From assembly GCF_050632395.1 (NCBI RefSeq), contig NZ_CP192600.1:2852001-2916000 (forward strand): a stretch of 64,000 nucleotides of DNA, given 5' to 3'. Position numbers and translations under genes: made by a program. The notes beneath the pieces are model-generated. The model saw only the letters and a program-made list of their open reading frames with translations. It did no database searches and was not told where the DNA came from. Positions 54,016-62,100 of the stretch are shown in pieces (position 1 is the stretch's first letter; each line of letters opens with the position of its first letter). This DNA is from JAUYQR01 sp050632395. Its GTDB lineage: Bacteria; Pseudomonadota; Alphaproteobacteria; Rhodobacterales; Rhodobacteraceae.

Positions 54016-54120
54016 GGGCGAACCTGAAAATCGTTTGTATGGCAACAAGTGTGCGGGCCGATCCTGCCGCCTGTCAACTGTCTTGCGTGGCTGGGTTTGG
54101 AAGGTTATCCCGAAAGGACG
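54016..54120. promoter_or_regulatory. Divergent control region between MarR gene and catabolic operon
   Basis: This 105-bp space must hold promoters for both directions. The only dyad I see is TTGT-ATGGCA-ACAA (54035-54048), with arms of only 4 bp, as a possible MarR operator. It is weak on its own. Confidence 0.35.
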
Positions 54121-54540
54121 ATGGACAGGCCGCACCGCTACAGTCTGGATGAACAGATCGGATATGTGCTGCGTCGTGTGACACAGCGGCATCTGTCGAT
54201 CTTTTCCGAAGCGATCCCCGAAGTGACGACGACGCAGTTCGCCGTGCTGGCGCGATTGGCCGAAACCGGCCCCTTGTCGCAGAATCACCTTGGCCGATCG
54301 ACGGCGATGGACGCGGCCACGATCAAGGGCGTGGTCGACCGGTTGGCAAAGCTGGGCCTTGTCGCCACCGCCGCCGACCCTGACGATCGCCGCCGCCTGA
54401 CCGTCACGCTGACATCGGAAGGGGCGCAACTGTTCGAGGCGCGCAAGGCCACGGCGCTTGAGATTTCGCGCGATACCCTCGCACCGCTTGATGCCACCGA
54501 ACGGTCGGTGCTGATGGCGCTGCTGACCCGGCTGGCCTGA
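54121..54540 (+). CDS. MarR-family transcriptional regulator
   Basis: 139 aa. Winged HTH regulator: TTQFAVLARLAETGPLSQNH, LGRSTAMDAATIKGVVDRLA as recognition helix, and the wing ADPDDRRRLTVTLTSEG with the conserved DxRxxxLTLT core. Such proteins commonly repress aromatic or heterocycle catabolic operons and are released by the substrate. GAAAGGA lies before ATG 54121. It faces the Mo-hydroxylase operon 105 bp away and converges with a TetR gene. Confidence 0.9.
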   Translation: MDRPHRYSLDEQIGYVLRRVTQRHLSIFSEAIPEVTTTQFAVLARLAETGPLSQNHLGRSTAMDAATIKGVVDRLAKLGLVATAADPDDRRRLTVTLTSEGAQLFEARKATALEISRDTLAPLDATERSVLMALLTRLA

Positions 54541-54543
54541 GGC

Positions 54544-55164
54544 TCAGCCCGTGTGCCGTCCCCGGAACGCCGCGACTTCGGCAGGGTTGGGGGCGACGCC
54601 CGAGAAGGTCAGCACATAGGCGGGGATGCGGCCCATGCGGATCGCGAAACTTTCCTCGGACCCGACTGCGATATAGCCCACTTGGGTAAGGTAGAGCGTG
54701 CGCGCCCGGGTATCCGCCTCGGTTTCGCCATAGCCGAAGCGGCGGAAAAGCGCGGTAATCGCGGCAAGCCGGGTGCCATCGGCCTCCTCCATCGCGGCCT
54801 TGACGGTGGCGTCGGTCAGCGCCCATGTCCGCATCGCGAATTCAAGGCGGCTGTCAAACAACGCCGGATCGACCCAGCAGTCGATCAGGTTCAGCATCGC
54901 TTCCGAAATCGTAGCCGCCGGCGCTTCGCAGCGCGCGACAAGGTTGCCGGTGTTCTTTGCCCGCCAGCGTTCCACCAGTCCGGCCAGAAGTGCCTCGCGG
55001 TCCGGAAAGTGCCAATAAAACGAGGTGCGCGACAGGCCAAGGCGCTGCGCGAGCGGCATGACCTTCACCGCCTCGACCCCGGCCTCGACCAGCAGGTCAT
55101 AGGCGGCGTCCAGCCACAGGTCAGGTGTTCCGCGCCAGCTTCGGTCGGTGCGATCAAGGGTCAT
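54544..55164 (-). CDS. TetR-family transcriptional regulator
   Basis: 206 aa. HTH: VKVMPLAQRLGLSRTSFYWH with FPDREALLAGLVERW. The C-terminal part from about 75 is the effector domain. ATG 55162-55164 gives a normal length; the frame extends upstream through the operator region and is not credible there. It is divergent from the FMN/FAD oxidoreductase gene and a perfect palindrome at 55219-55234 lies between, suggesting local repression of that gene and itself. Confidence 0.88.
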   Translation of the reverse strand: MTLDRTDRSWRGTPDLWLDAAYDLLVEAGVEAVKVMPLAQRLGLSRTSFYWHFPDREALLAGLVERWRAKNTGNLVARCEAPAATISEAMLNLIDCWVDPALFDSRLEFAMRTWALTDATVKAAMEEADGTRLAAITALFRRFGYGETEADTRARTLYLTQVGYIAVGSEESFAIRMGRIPAYVLTFSGVAPNPAEVAAFRGRHTG

Positions 55165-55218
55165 GGCGCAAGCGTAAACGCCGCCGATGGTGCGACACAA
55201 GAGGCAGCGCTGCAAAAA

Positions 55219-55234
55219 TCGACACATGTGTCGA
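55219..55234. promoter_or_regulatory. Perfect TetR-type palindromic operator
   Basis: TCGACACATGTGTCGA is a perfect 16-bp palindrome in the 136-bp space between the divergent TetR and FMN/FAD oxidoreductase genes. A partial half-site TGCGACACAA lies about 30 bp to its left. The form and position fit a TetR operator. Confidence 0.72.
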
Positions 55235-55300
55235 GTTTGCGATTGACGGACGGCGGGGCGCGGCGGCAGATTGCTGTAAACGCCAGCCCTCGGAGCCATC

Positions 55301-57325
55301 ATGTCGAACGATCCGCTGTTGCAGCCCTATCAGCTTAAGCATCTGACCCTGCGCAACCGGATCATGACCACCAGCCATGAACCGGCCTACCCCGAGGACG
55401 GGATGCCGAAGGATCGCTACCGGCTTTACCATCTGGAACGCGCCCGTGCCGGCGTGGCGCTGACCATGACGGCGGGGTCTGCCGCGGTGTCGAAGGACAG
55501 CCCGCCGGTGTTCAACAACATCCTAGCCTACAAGGACGAGGTAGTGCCGTGGATGAAGCGGCTGGCCGATGATTGCCACGAGGCGGGCGCGGCGGTGATG
55601 ATCCAGCTGACCCACCTTGGCCGCCGCACGCGCTGGGACAAGGGCGACTGGCTGCCTACGGTGGCGGCAGGGCCATCGCGCGAACCCAGCCACCGCGCAT
55701 TCCCGAAGGTGATCGAGGACTGGGACATTGCCCGGATCATCGAGGATTACGCCGACGCGACCGAACGGATGCAGGCGGCGGGTTTGGACGGGGTGGAGTT
55801 CGAATGCTACGGCCACCTGATGGACCAGTTCATGTCGCCCTTCACCAACGCCCTGCCCGCGCCTTATGGCGGCAGCCTTGAAAACCGCGCGCGATTCTCG
55901 CTGGAGGTGCTGGCCGCCTGCCGCAAGCGGGTGGGGCCGGATTTCCTGCTGGGCGTGCGCTATACGGCGGATGAGGATGATCCCGGCGGCATCGACGCGG
56001 ACGAAGGCATCGCCATCGGCAAGATGTTCCGCGACAGCGGCAACGTCGATTTCCTGAACATCATCAAGGGTCGTATCCATACCGATCCGGCGATGACCGA
56101 CGTGATCCCTATTCAAGGGATGCGGTCGGCCCCGCATCTGGATTTCGCCGGTCGGGTGCGGGCCGAGGTCGGTCTACCCACCTTCCATGCGGCCCGCATT
56201 CCTGACGTGGCGACGGCGCGCCATGCGGTCGCCTCTGGGCAGTTGGACATGGTCGGGATGACACGGGCGCATATCGCCGACCCCCATATCGTGCGCAAGA
56301 TCATCGAGGGGCGCGAGGCGGATATTCGGCCATGCGTCGGGGCGACCTATTGCCTTGACCGGATCTATCAGGGCGGCATCGCGCTTTGCATCCATAACCC
56401 TTCGACCGGGCGCGAGGAGACGATGCCGCATGACATCGCCCCGGCAGCGGTCAAAAAGCGGGTCGTGGTGGTCGGCGCCGGTCCGGCCGGGCTCGAGGCC
56501 GCGCGGGTGGCGGCGGAGCGGGGGCACGCGGTGACGGTGTTCGAAGCGGCGGATCGGCCCGGTGGGCAGGTGCTGTTGACCGCGCAATCGAAGCGGCGGG
56601 CCGAGATGATCGGCATCATCGACTGGCGCATGGCGCAATGCGCGGCGCGGGGGGTGGAGTTCCGGTTCAACGCCTTCGCCGAGGCGGCGGATGTGACGGC
56701 GCTGAACCCCGATGTGGTGGTGATTGCGACCGGAGGGCTGCCGGAAAAGGATATTCTGGAGGCAGGCAATGACGTGACGGTATCGGCGTGGGATATCCTG
56801 TCGGGCGATGTGAAGCCGGGGACGAACGTATTGCTCTATGACGATGCGGGCGATCATACCGCACTTCAGGCGGCGCAGGTGCTGGCCGACAGCGGGGCGG
56901 TGGTGGAGGTTATGACGCCGGACCGGACCTTTGCGCCCGAGGTGATGGCGATGAACCTGGTGCCTTACATGCGCGGCTTGCAGGACAAGAAGGTGACCTT
57001 CACCGTGACCTATCGGCTGCGGGCGGCGGTGCGCGACGGCAACCTGATCAAGGCGGTCGTGGGCAGCGATTACATGAAGCTGGCGCAGGAGCGGCACTTC
57101 GATCAGGTGGTGGTGAACCACGGCACGCAACCGAACGCGGGGATCTACTTCGACCTGAAGCCGGTGTCGGGGAACCGGGGCGCGGTGGACTATGACGCGC
57201 TGATCGAGGGGCGGGCGCAGCCCGCGGTGCCGGGGTTCCAGTTGTTCCGGATCGGCGACGCGGTCGAGGCGCGGAATACCCATGCCGCGATCTATGATGC
57301 GCTGCGGCTGGTCAGGACGGTCTGA
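55301..57325 (+). CDS. NADH:flavin oxidoreductase, StcD/N-methylproline demethylase-like
   Basis: 674 aa, two-part enzyme like trimethylamine dehydrogenase and 2,4-dienoyl-CoA reductase. Residues 1-340 are an Old Yellow Enzyme FMN barrel (NRIMTTSHEP, IQLTHLGRRTRW, DGVEFECYGHLMDQFMSPF); after about 380 comes an FAD/NAD part (VVVVGAGPAGLEAARVAAER). Fe-S ligands are C345, C351 and C363, but the second ligand position is Ala348. I believe its closest named relatives are N-methylproline demethylases of stachydrine degradation; the substrate is not certain. Confidence 0.78.
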   Translation: MSNDPLLQPYQLKHLTLRNRIMTTSHEPAYPEDGMPKDRYRLYHLERARAGVALTMTAGSAAVSKDSPPVFNNILAYKDEVVPWMKRLADDCHEAGAAVMIQLTHLGRRTRWDKGDWLPTVAAGPSREPSHRAFPKVIEDWDIARIIEDYADATERMQAAGLDGVEFECYGHLMDQFMSPFTNALPAPYGGSLENRARFSLEVLAACRKRVGPDFLLGVRYTADEDDPGGIDADEGIAIGKMFRDSGNVDFLNIIKGRIHTDPAMTDVIPIQGMRSAPHLDFAGRVRAEVGLPTFHAARIPDVATARHAVASGQLDMVGMTRAHIADPHIVRKIIEGREADIRPCVGATYCLDRIYQGGIALCIHNPSTGREETMPHDIAPAAVKKRVVVVGAGPAGLEAARVAAERGHAVTVFEAADRPGGQVLLTAQSKRRAEMIGIIDWRMAQCAARGVEFRFNAFAEAADVTALNPDVVVIATGGLPEKDILEAGNDVTVSAWDILSGDVKPGTNVLLYDDAGDHTALQAAQVLADSGAVVEVMTPDRTFAPEVMAMNLVPYMRGLQDKKVTFTVTYRLRAAVRDGNLIKAVVGSDYMKLAQERHFDQVVVNHGTQPNAGIYFDLKPVSGNRGAVDYDALIEGRAQPAVPGFQLFRIGDAVEARNTHAAIYDALRLVRTV

Positions 57326-57334
57326 GGCTGGGGA

Positions 57335-57754
57335 CTAGCGGGTCTTGCGGCAGTAAAGCTCCAGCCGATGGTGGACGATGTCGTAGCCCATCTCGGCGGC
57401 GATTTCGCGCTGCAACTGTTCGATCTTTTCGGAGCGGAACTCGGTGATCTGGCCGGTGTCGAGATCGACGATGTGGTCGTGGTGCGGGGCGTCGGTCACT
57501 TCGAAGCGGGCGCCGCCGTTTTCGAGGGAAAGGCGCTGGACCACGCCTTCGCGTTCGAGGACCGAGAGGGTGCGGTAGACCGTCGCGAGGGAGACGCTGT
57601 CGTCGAGGCTTTTGGCCCGGCGGTGAAGTTCGGCCGCGTCGGGGTGGTCGTCGGCCTCGGTCAGCACCTTGAGAAGCGCCTCGCGCTGGCGGGTCACGCG
57701 GACGCCGGTGTCGCGCAGGGCCTTGGTCATTGATCGGGCGGGGTCTTGGGTCAT
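57335..57754 (-). CDS. Fur-family metalloregulator, Mur-like
   Basis: 139 aa. Winged HTH TRQREALLKVLTEADDHPDA and SVSLATVYRTLSVLEREGV, then the metal-binding APHHDHIVDLDTGQITEF and a C-terminal HHRLELYC. Only one Cys (C135) is present, so the CxxC structural-zinc site of classic Fur is missing, as in alphaproteobacterial Mur. The His run is HHDH, not the HHH haem motif of Irr. Mur represses Mn import genes when manganese is sufficient, so sitABCD in this window is a likely target. Start at 57752-57754 or eight codons later. Confidence 0.85.
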   Translation of the reverse strand: MTQDPARSMTKALRDTGVRVTRQREALLKVLTEADDHPDAAELHRRAKSLDDSVSLATVYRTLSVLEREGVVQRLSLENGGARFEVTDAPHHDHIVDLDTGQITEFRSEKIEQLQREIAAEMGYDIVHHRLELYCRKTR

Positions 57755-57800
57755 CGGACGATGGTAGCGCCGGGGGGGAGCGGGGTCAAACGCGGGGTGG

Positions 57801-57817
57801 TGTCCCACCGTGGGACA
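57801..57817. repeat. TGTCCCAC-GTGGGACA palindrome, copy 2
   Basis: TGTCCCACCGTGGGACA followed by CTTTTG matches the element at 7766-7782. Similarity continues beyond the palindrome (TTTCA, GGTTGCGAGGGCG and TTAAGG at comparable offsets), so both are copies of one dispersed element. It lies 47 bp upstream of the Mur-like gene. Confidence 0.6.
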
Positions 57818-57901
57818 CTTTTGTGCATCAGTGATTTCAAGGGGTTGCGAGGGCGGCTTCAGGGTTCGTTAAGGATTGGCGGGGTCGGCCCTTGGCTCGC
57901 C

Positions 57902-57957
57902 CCGGAGGGTTTCACACCCTCCGGACCTCCCGTGGGATATTTTTGCGAAGAGGAAGC
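57902..57957. repeat. Hairpin plus GGATATTT intergenic repeat, copy 3
   Basis: CCGGAGGGT-TTCAC-ACCCTCCGG (57902-57924) is a perfect 9-bp hairpin followed by ACCTCCCGTGGGATATTTTT and GCGAAGAGGAAGC. It is the third member of the family at 13751-13822 and 50460-50512, in the space between the Mur-like gene and the isomerase gene. Confidence 0.65.
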
Positions 57958-58015
57958 CGGGAGAGAAGGGTCGAATGAAGGTGCGTCGTTGGCTGCGTGG
58001 CGGAGGGGAGCCCGG

Positions 58016-58630
58016 TCAGACGCGGAGGTTGTTTTGCACGGCGTGGCGCCCTTGCGCCCAGAGGAGGGCTTCTTCCAGACGGTCGTCGCCCCAGAACAAC
58101 TCTCCGTTCACCACGAAGGACGGCGAGCCGAAGACGCCGTGCGAAAGCGCGACCTCGGTCTCCGCGTCATAGCGGGCGGCACATTCGGGGGTTTCGGCCA
58201 AGGCGATGGTGGCGTCGACGTCCTGCCCGAGAGGGCCGAGGATCTGCGCGAGGCTTTCGCGCGTGCCGAGGGGCTGGCCGTCAAGAAACCAGGCGCGGAA
58301 GCTGGCGACGGTGTAGGCCTCGCACCAGCCACCCTGCCCCGCGACGATGCCGACGCGGTTGGCGAGGAGCGTCGGATCGGTGGGCCAGATCGGGGCTTGC
58401 TTGAACGGCAGGCCGTGGTGCGCCGCGCGGCGGGCGACATCGCGCCACATGTAGGCGACCTTGAGCGTCTCGTTTCTGAGGGCGACGTTGTTGCGGGCCA
58501 TCAGCGGGCGGACGTTGATCGGGCGCCAGTTGACATGGACACCGGCTTCGGCGGCAAGGCGGCCGATGCGCTGGACCGAGAGGTAGGCGTAGGCGCTGCC
58601 GAAGAAGTAGAAGAAATCGAGGGCGGGCAT
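58016..58630 (-). CDS. 2-hydroxychromene-2-carboxylate isomerase family (DsbA-like) protein
   Basis: 204 aa. Thioredoxin/DsbA-like fold of the kappa-GST type: LDFFYFFGSAYAYLSVQRIG with the catalytic-type Ser, WRPINVRPLMARNN and the C-terminal VFGSPSFVVNGELFWGDDR. The named enzyme isomerises an intermediate of naphthalene degradation using glutathione, but most members act on unknown compounds. GGAG precedes ATG 58628-58630; the longer upstream frame is not family-like. Confidence 0.85.
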   Translation of the reverse strand: MPALDFFYFFGSAYAYLSVQRIGRLAAEAGVHVNWRPINVRPLMARNNVALRNETLKVAYMWRDVARRAAHHGLPFKQAPIWPTDPTLLANRVGIVAGQGGWCEAYTVASFRAWFLDGQPLGTRESLAQILGPLGQDVDATIALAETPECAARYDAETEVALSHGVFGSPSFVVNGELFWGDDRLEEALLWAQGRHAVQNNLRV

Positions 58631-58849
58631 GGCGGTGCTCCGTGACGCGGGCGGACTGGCGAAGCATAGCGCGGGTGGGGCGTTCGGTCTTGTGGGTTTG
58701 TTGGGGGTCGTCAGGACAGAGGGCCGCGCCTGACCGCCGGGTGGGCGCAGCAAGGGCTGGTTTAGGCGGTTTATGGGTCAGCCCCTCCCACGGCTATCCT
58801 GCTGGTGACTGTGCAGGAGCGCCCGCCTGAGGGGAGAGATGAGCGATCA

Positions 58850-58872
58850 GAAATCGTCCAGTGGACGATTTC
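58850..58872. repeat. Perfect 10-bp inverted repeat
   Basis: GAAATCGTCC-AGT-GGACGATTTC is a perfect hairpin with a 3-nt loop, in the nrdJ 3' region about 250 bp beyond the stop. It has no T-run. It may be a dispersed palindrome or part of a small RNA. Confidence 0.5.
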
Positions 58873-58946
58873 CGCGCAGAATGCCCTGCCCGTGGCTGGG
58901 CCGGGAAGCGGGCGCTGACCGGCGGGCTTCGCCCTTGGTTCCGGGT

Positions 58947-58980
58947 AAAAAAGCGGGCGGGGAGCAGATCCCCGCCCGTT
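58947..58980 (-). terminator. Intrinsic terminator of nrdJ
   Basis: On the minus strand CGGGCGGGGA-TCTGC-TCCCCGCCCG is a perfect 10-bp GC stem (58978 to 58954), followed by a C and then a six-T run (58952-58947). It lies about 140 nt past the nrdJ stop. Confidence 0.8.
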
Positions 58981-59118
58981 CATTTGACACAAGCACTCGT
59001 TAATCCACTACCCATAGTCCTGCGAGGAGCGAGAAAGCTTCTCCGGCGCTGTGCCATTCACACGTAGGAAAGCCGGGGCGGTCGAGCGGCAACTCTTCCG
59101 CCCCAACCCAATCTCAGA

Positions 59119-62100
59119 TCAGCTGCAGCCCGTCGTCCCGCCGCAGGAGTTGCACTTCAGGCAAGAGCCGTTGCGGACCATCGTGTAGTTGCCGCATTCG
59201 GAGCAGCTGTCGCCGGTGTAGCCTTGCAGCTTGGCCTTGGAGCGGGCGTCGGTGGTGCCGCTTGAGAGCGCGTAGGTCGAGGTGGTTTCCGAGAACCCGG
59301 CCACGAAGCTGCTGGCTGTCGGGGCCAGCATGTTCAGCGCCGCGACCTGATCGGTGCCAGTGGCGAGCATGGCATTCATGCCACCCTGGTGCACCACGAG
59401 TTCCTGCGGCACGCGCTTGCGGAGGTAGCCGGTGGACGAGATCTGCTTGAGGAATTCAAGCGATGAGTTCGTCTCGGCCACTTCGGCGATGTTGCGCTTG
59501 CCCTCTTCCTCTCCCCGTCCGAGATCGTCGAACGAAGCGCCTTTCGGGGCGACGTGGGCGAGGTCGGTGCGGTCGAGGTAGGAGACCGCCAGTTCGCGGA
59601 AGATGTAATCGAGGATCGAGGTCGCGTTCTTGATGCTGTCATTGCCCTGCACCATGCCCGCGGGTTCGAAGCGGGTGAAGGTGAAGGCCTCGACAAATTC
59701 CTCCAGCGGCACGCCGTATTGCAGGCCTACCGAGACGGCGATGGCGAAGTTGTTCATCATCGCACGGAAGCCGGCACCTTCCTTGTGCATGTCGATGAAA
59801 ATCTCGCCCAGCGAGCCGTCCTGGTATTCGCCAGTGCGGAGATAGACCTTGTGGCCGCCGACGATGGCCTTCTGGGTGTAACCCTTGCGGCGTTCGGGAA
59901 GTTTCTCGCGGTTGGAGCGGACGATTTCCTTGATGATCACCTTTTCGATGATCTTTTCCGCGATCACGGTGGCCTTTTCCATCGTGGAGCCGTTGGTCAG
60001 GATTTCTTCGGCTTCCTCGTCATCCTCGACCAGCGCCGACGCCAGCGGCTGGCTGAGTTTGGAGCCGTCGCGGTAAAGCGCGTTGGCCTTGATGCCGAGC
60101 GAGTGGCTGAGTTCGTAGGCGGCAAGCGTTTCAAGGATGGTGGCCGAGTTCGGCATGTTGATGGTCTTCGAGATCGCGCCGGAGATGAACGACTGCGCGG
60201 CGGCCATCATGTAGATGTGGGATTCGACCGACAGGAAGCGCTTGCCGGTCTTGCCGCAGGGGTTGGCGCAATCGAAGACCGAGTAGTGCTCGGGCTTGAG
60301 GTGCGGGGCGTTCTCGAGGGTCATCGTGCCGCAGACATGGTCGTTGGCGGCGTCGATCTGGGCTTTGGTGAAGCCGAGGTGGCGCAGAAGGTCGAAGGTC
60401 GGGTCGTTCAGCTTTTCTTCGGGGATGCCGAGGGTGCCTTTGCAGAAGTCGGCGCCGAGGGTCCACTGGTTGAAGACGAACTTGATGTCGAAGGCGGAGG
60501 GGAGTGCGGCCTCGATCTTCTCGATCTCGCGCGCCCCAAAACCGTGGCCGATGAGCGAGGTGTGGTTGATGCCGGGGGCTTGGCCGAGCGAGGCGTGGCC
60601 GACGGCGTGGGCGACGATTTCGGCCGATTGGGCGGTGGTGTAGCCGAGCTTTTCAAGCGCGGCCGGGACCGACTGGTTGATGATCTTGAAGTAGCCGCCG
60701 CCAGCGAGTTTCTTGAACTTCACGAGGGCGAAGTCGGGCTCGATGCCGGTGGTGTCGCAATCCATCACGAGGCCGATGGTGCCGGTGGGGGCGATCACGG
60801 TGGTCTGGGCGTTGCGGAAGCCGTGCGCTTCACCGAGGCGCAAGGCCTCGTCCCAGGCGGATTTGGCGAGGGCGACGAGGGTCTGGTCCGGGCAGTTCGC
60901 GTGGTCGAGGGCGACAGCCGGGACGTTCAGGCCTTCGTAGACGCCGGTCGCGTGGGCGGCAGCGCGGTGGTTGCGGATGACGCGGAGCATGTGGTCACGG
61001 TTGCGGGCGTAGCCGGCGAAGGGGCCAAGTTCCTTGGCGATCTCAGCCGAGGTGGCGTAGGAGATGCCGGTCATCACGGCGGTCAGGGCGCCGCAAAGCG
61101 CGCGGCCTTCCTTGCTGTCATAGCCGAGGCCCATATTCATCAGGAGGCCGCCGATGTTGGCGTAGCCGAGGCCGAGGGTGCGGAAGTCGTAAGAAAGTTT
61201 GGCGATTTCCTGCGACGGGAACTGCGCCATCATCACCGAGATTTCCAGCGTGACGGTCCAGAGGCGCGAGGCGTGGACGTAAGCCTCCGCATCGAACTTG
61301 CCGTCGTGAAAGAAAGTGAGGAGGTTCATCGACGCCAGATTGCAGGCGGTGTCGTCGAGGAACATGTATTCCGAGCAGGGGTTGGAGCCGCGGATCGCGC
61401 CATCTTCGGGGCAGGTGTGCCAGGCGTTGACGGTGTCGTGGAATTGGATGCCGGGGTCGGCGCAGGCCCAGGCGGCGTGGCCGATCTGGTCCCACAGCTC
61501 ACGTGCCGAGACGGTCTTGGCGACCTTGCCGTCGGTGCGGCGGATGAGTTCCCACGGCTTGTCTTCCTTGACGGCCTTGAGGAAGGCATCGGTGACGCGG
61601 ACGGAGTTGTTGGAGTTCTGGCCGGAGACAGAGATGTAGGCCTCCGAGTCCCAGTCGGTGTCGTAGGTCGGGAACTCGATCGATGTGAAGCCTTGGCGGG
61701 CGTATTGCAGGATGCGGTTGGTGTAGGTGTCGGGGATCATCGACTTTTTCGCGGCCTTGATCGCGGCTTTCAGCGCGGGGTTGGCGGCGGGGTCGGTGGC
61801 ACCTTCCATAGTGCCGTCGAAGGCTTTGATCGCAGCGAAGATGTCGTTGAGGCGGGCCTCGTGCATCTTGGAACCGGCGACGAGGGAGGCGACCTTCTGT
61901 TCCTCGATGACCTTCCAGTTGATGAAGTCTTCGACATCGGGGTGGTCCATGTCGATGATGACCATCTTGGCGGCGCGGCGGGTGGTGCCGCCGGACTTGA
62001 TGGCGCCGGCAGCGCGGTCACCGATTTTCAGGAAGCCCATCAGGCCGGAGGATTTGCCGCCGCCCGACAACTTTTCCCCTTCGCCGCGAAGCGAGGAGAA

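Larger units (their letters stand above)
58631..59118. other. 488-bp intergenic region between isomerase and nrdJ genes
   Basis: No convincing gene is seen. It holds an inverted repeat at 58850-58872 and the nrdJ terminator at 58947-58980. A 54-codon plus-strand frame from ATG 58839 to 59003 with a GAGGGGAGAG upstream exists, but it contains both hairpins and is unlikely to be coding. The isomerase promoter must lie at the left end. Confidence 0.5.

Noticed and set aside
58839..59003. 54-codon plus-strand frame with a purine-rich leader
   Set aside because: It contains the inverted repeat and the nrdJ terminator stem, and the product looks like random GC-rich translation.
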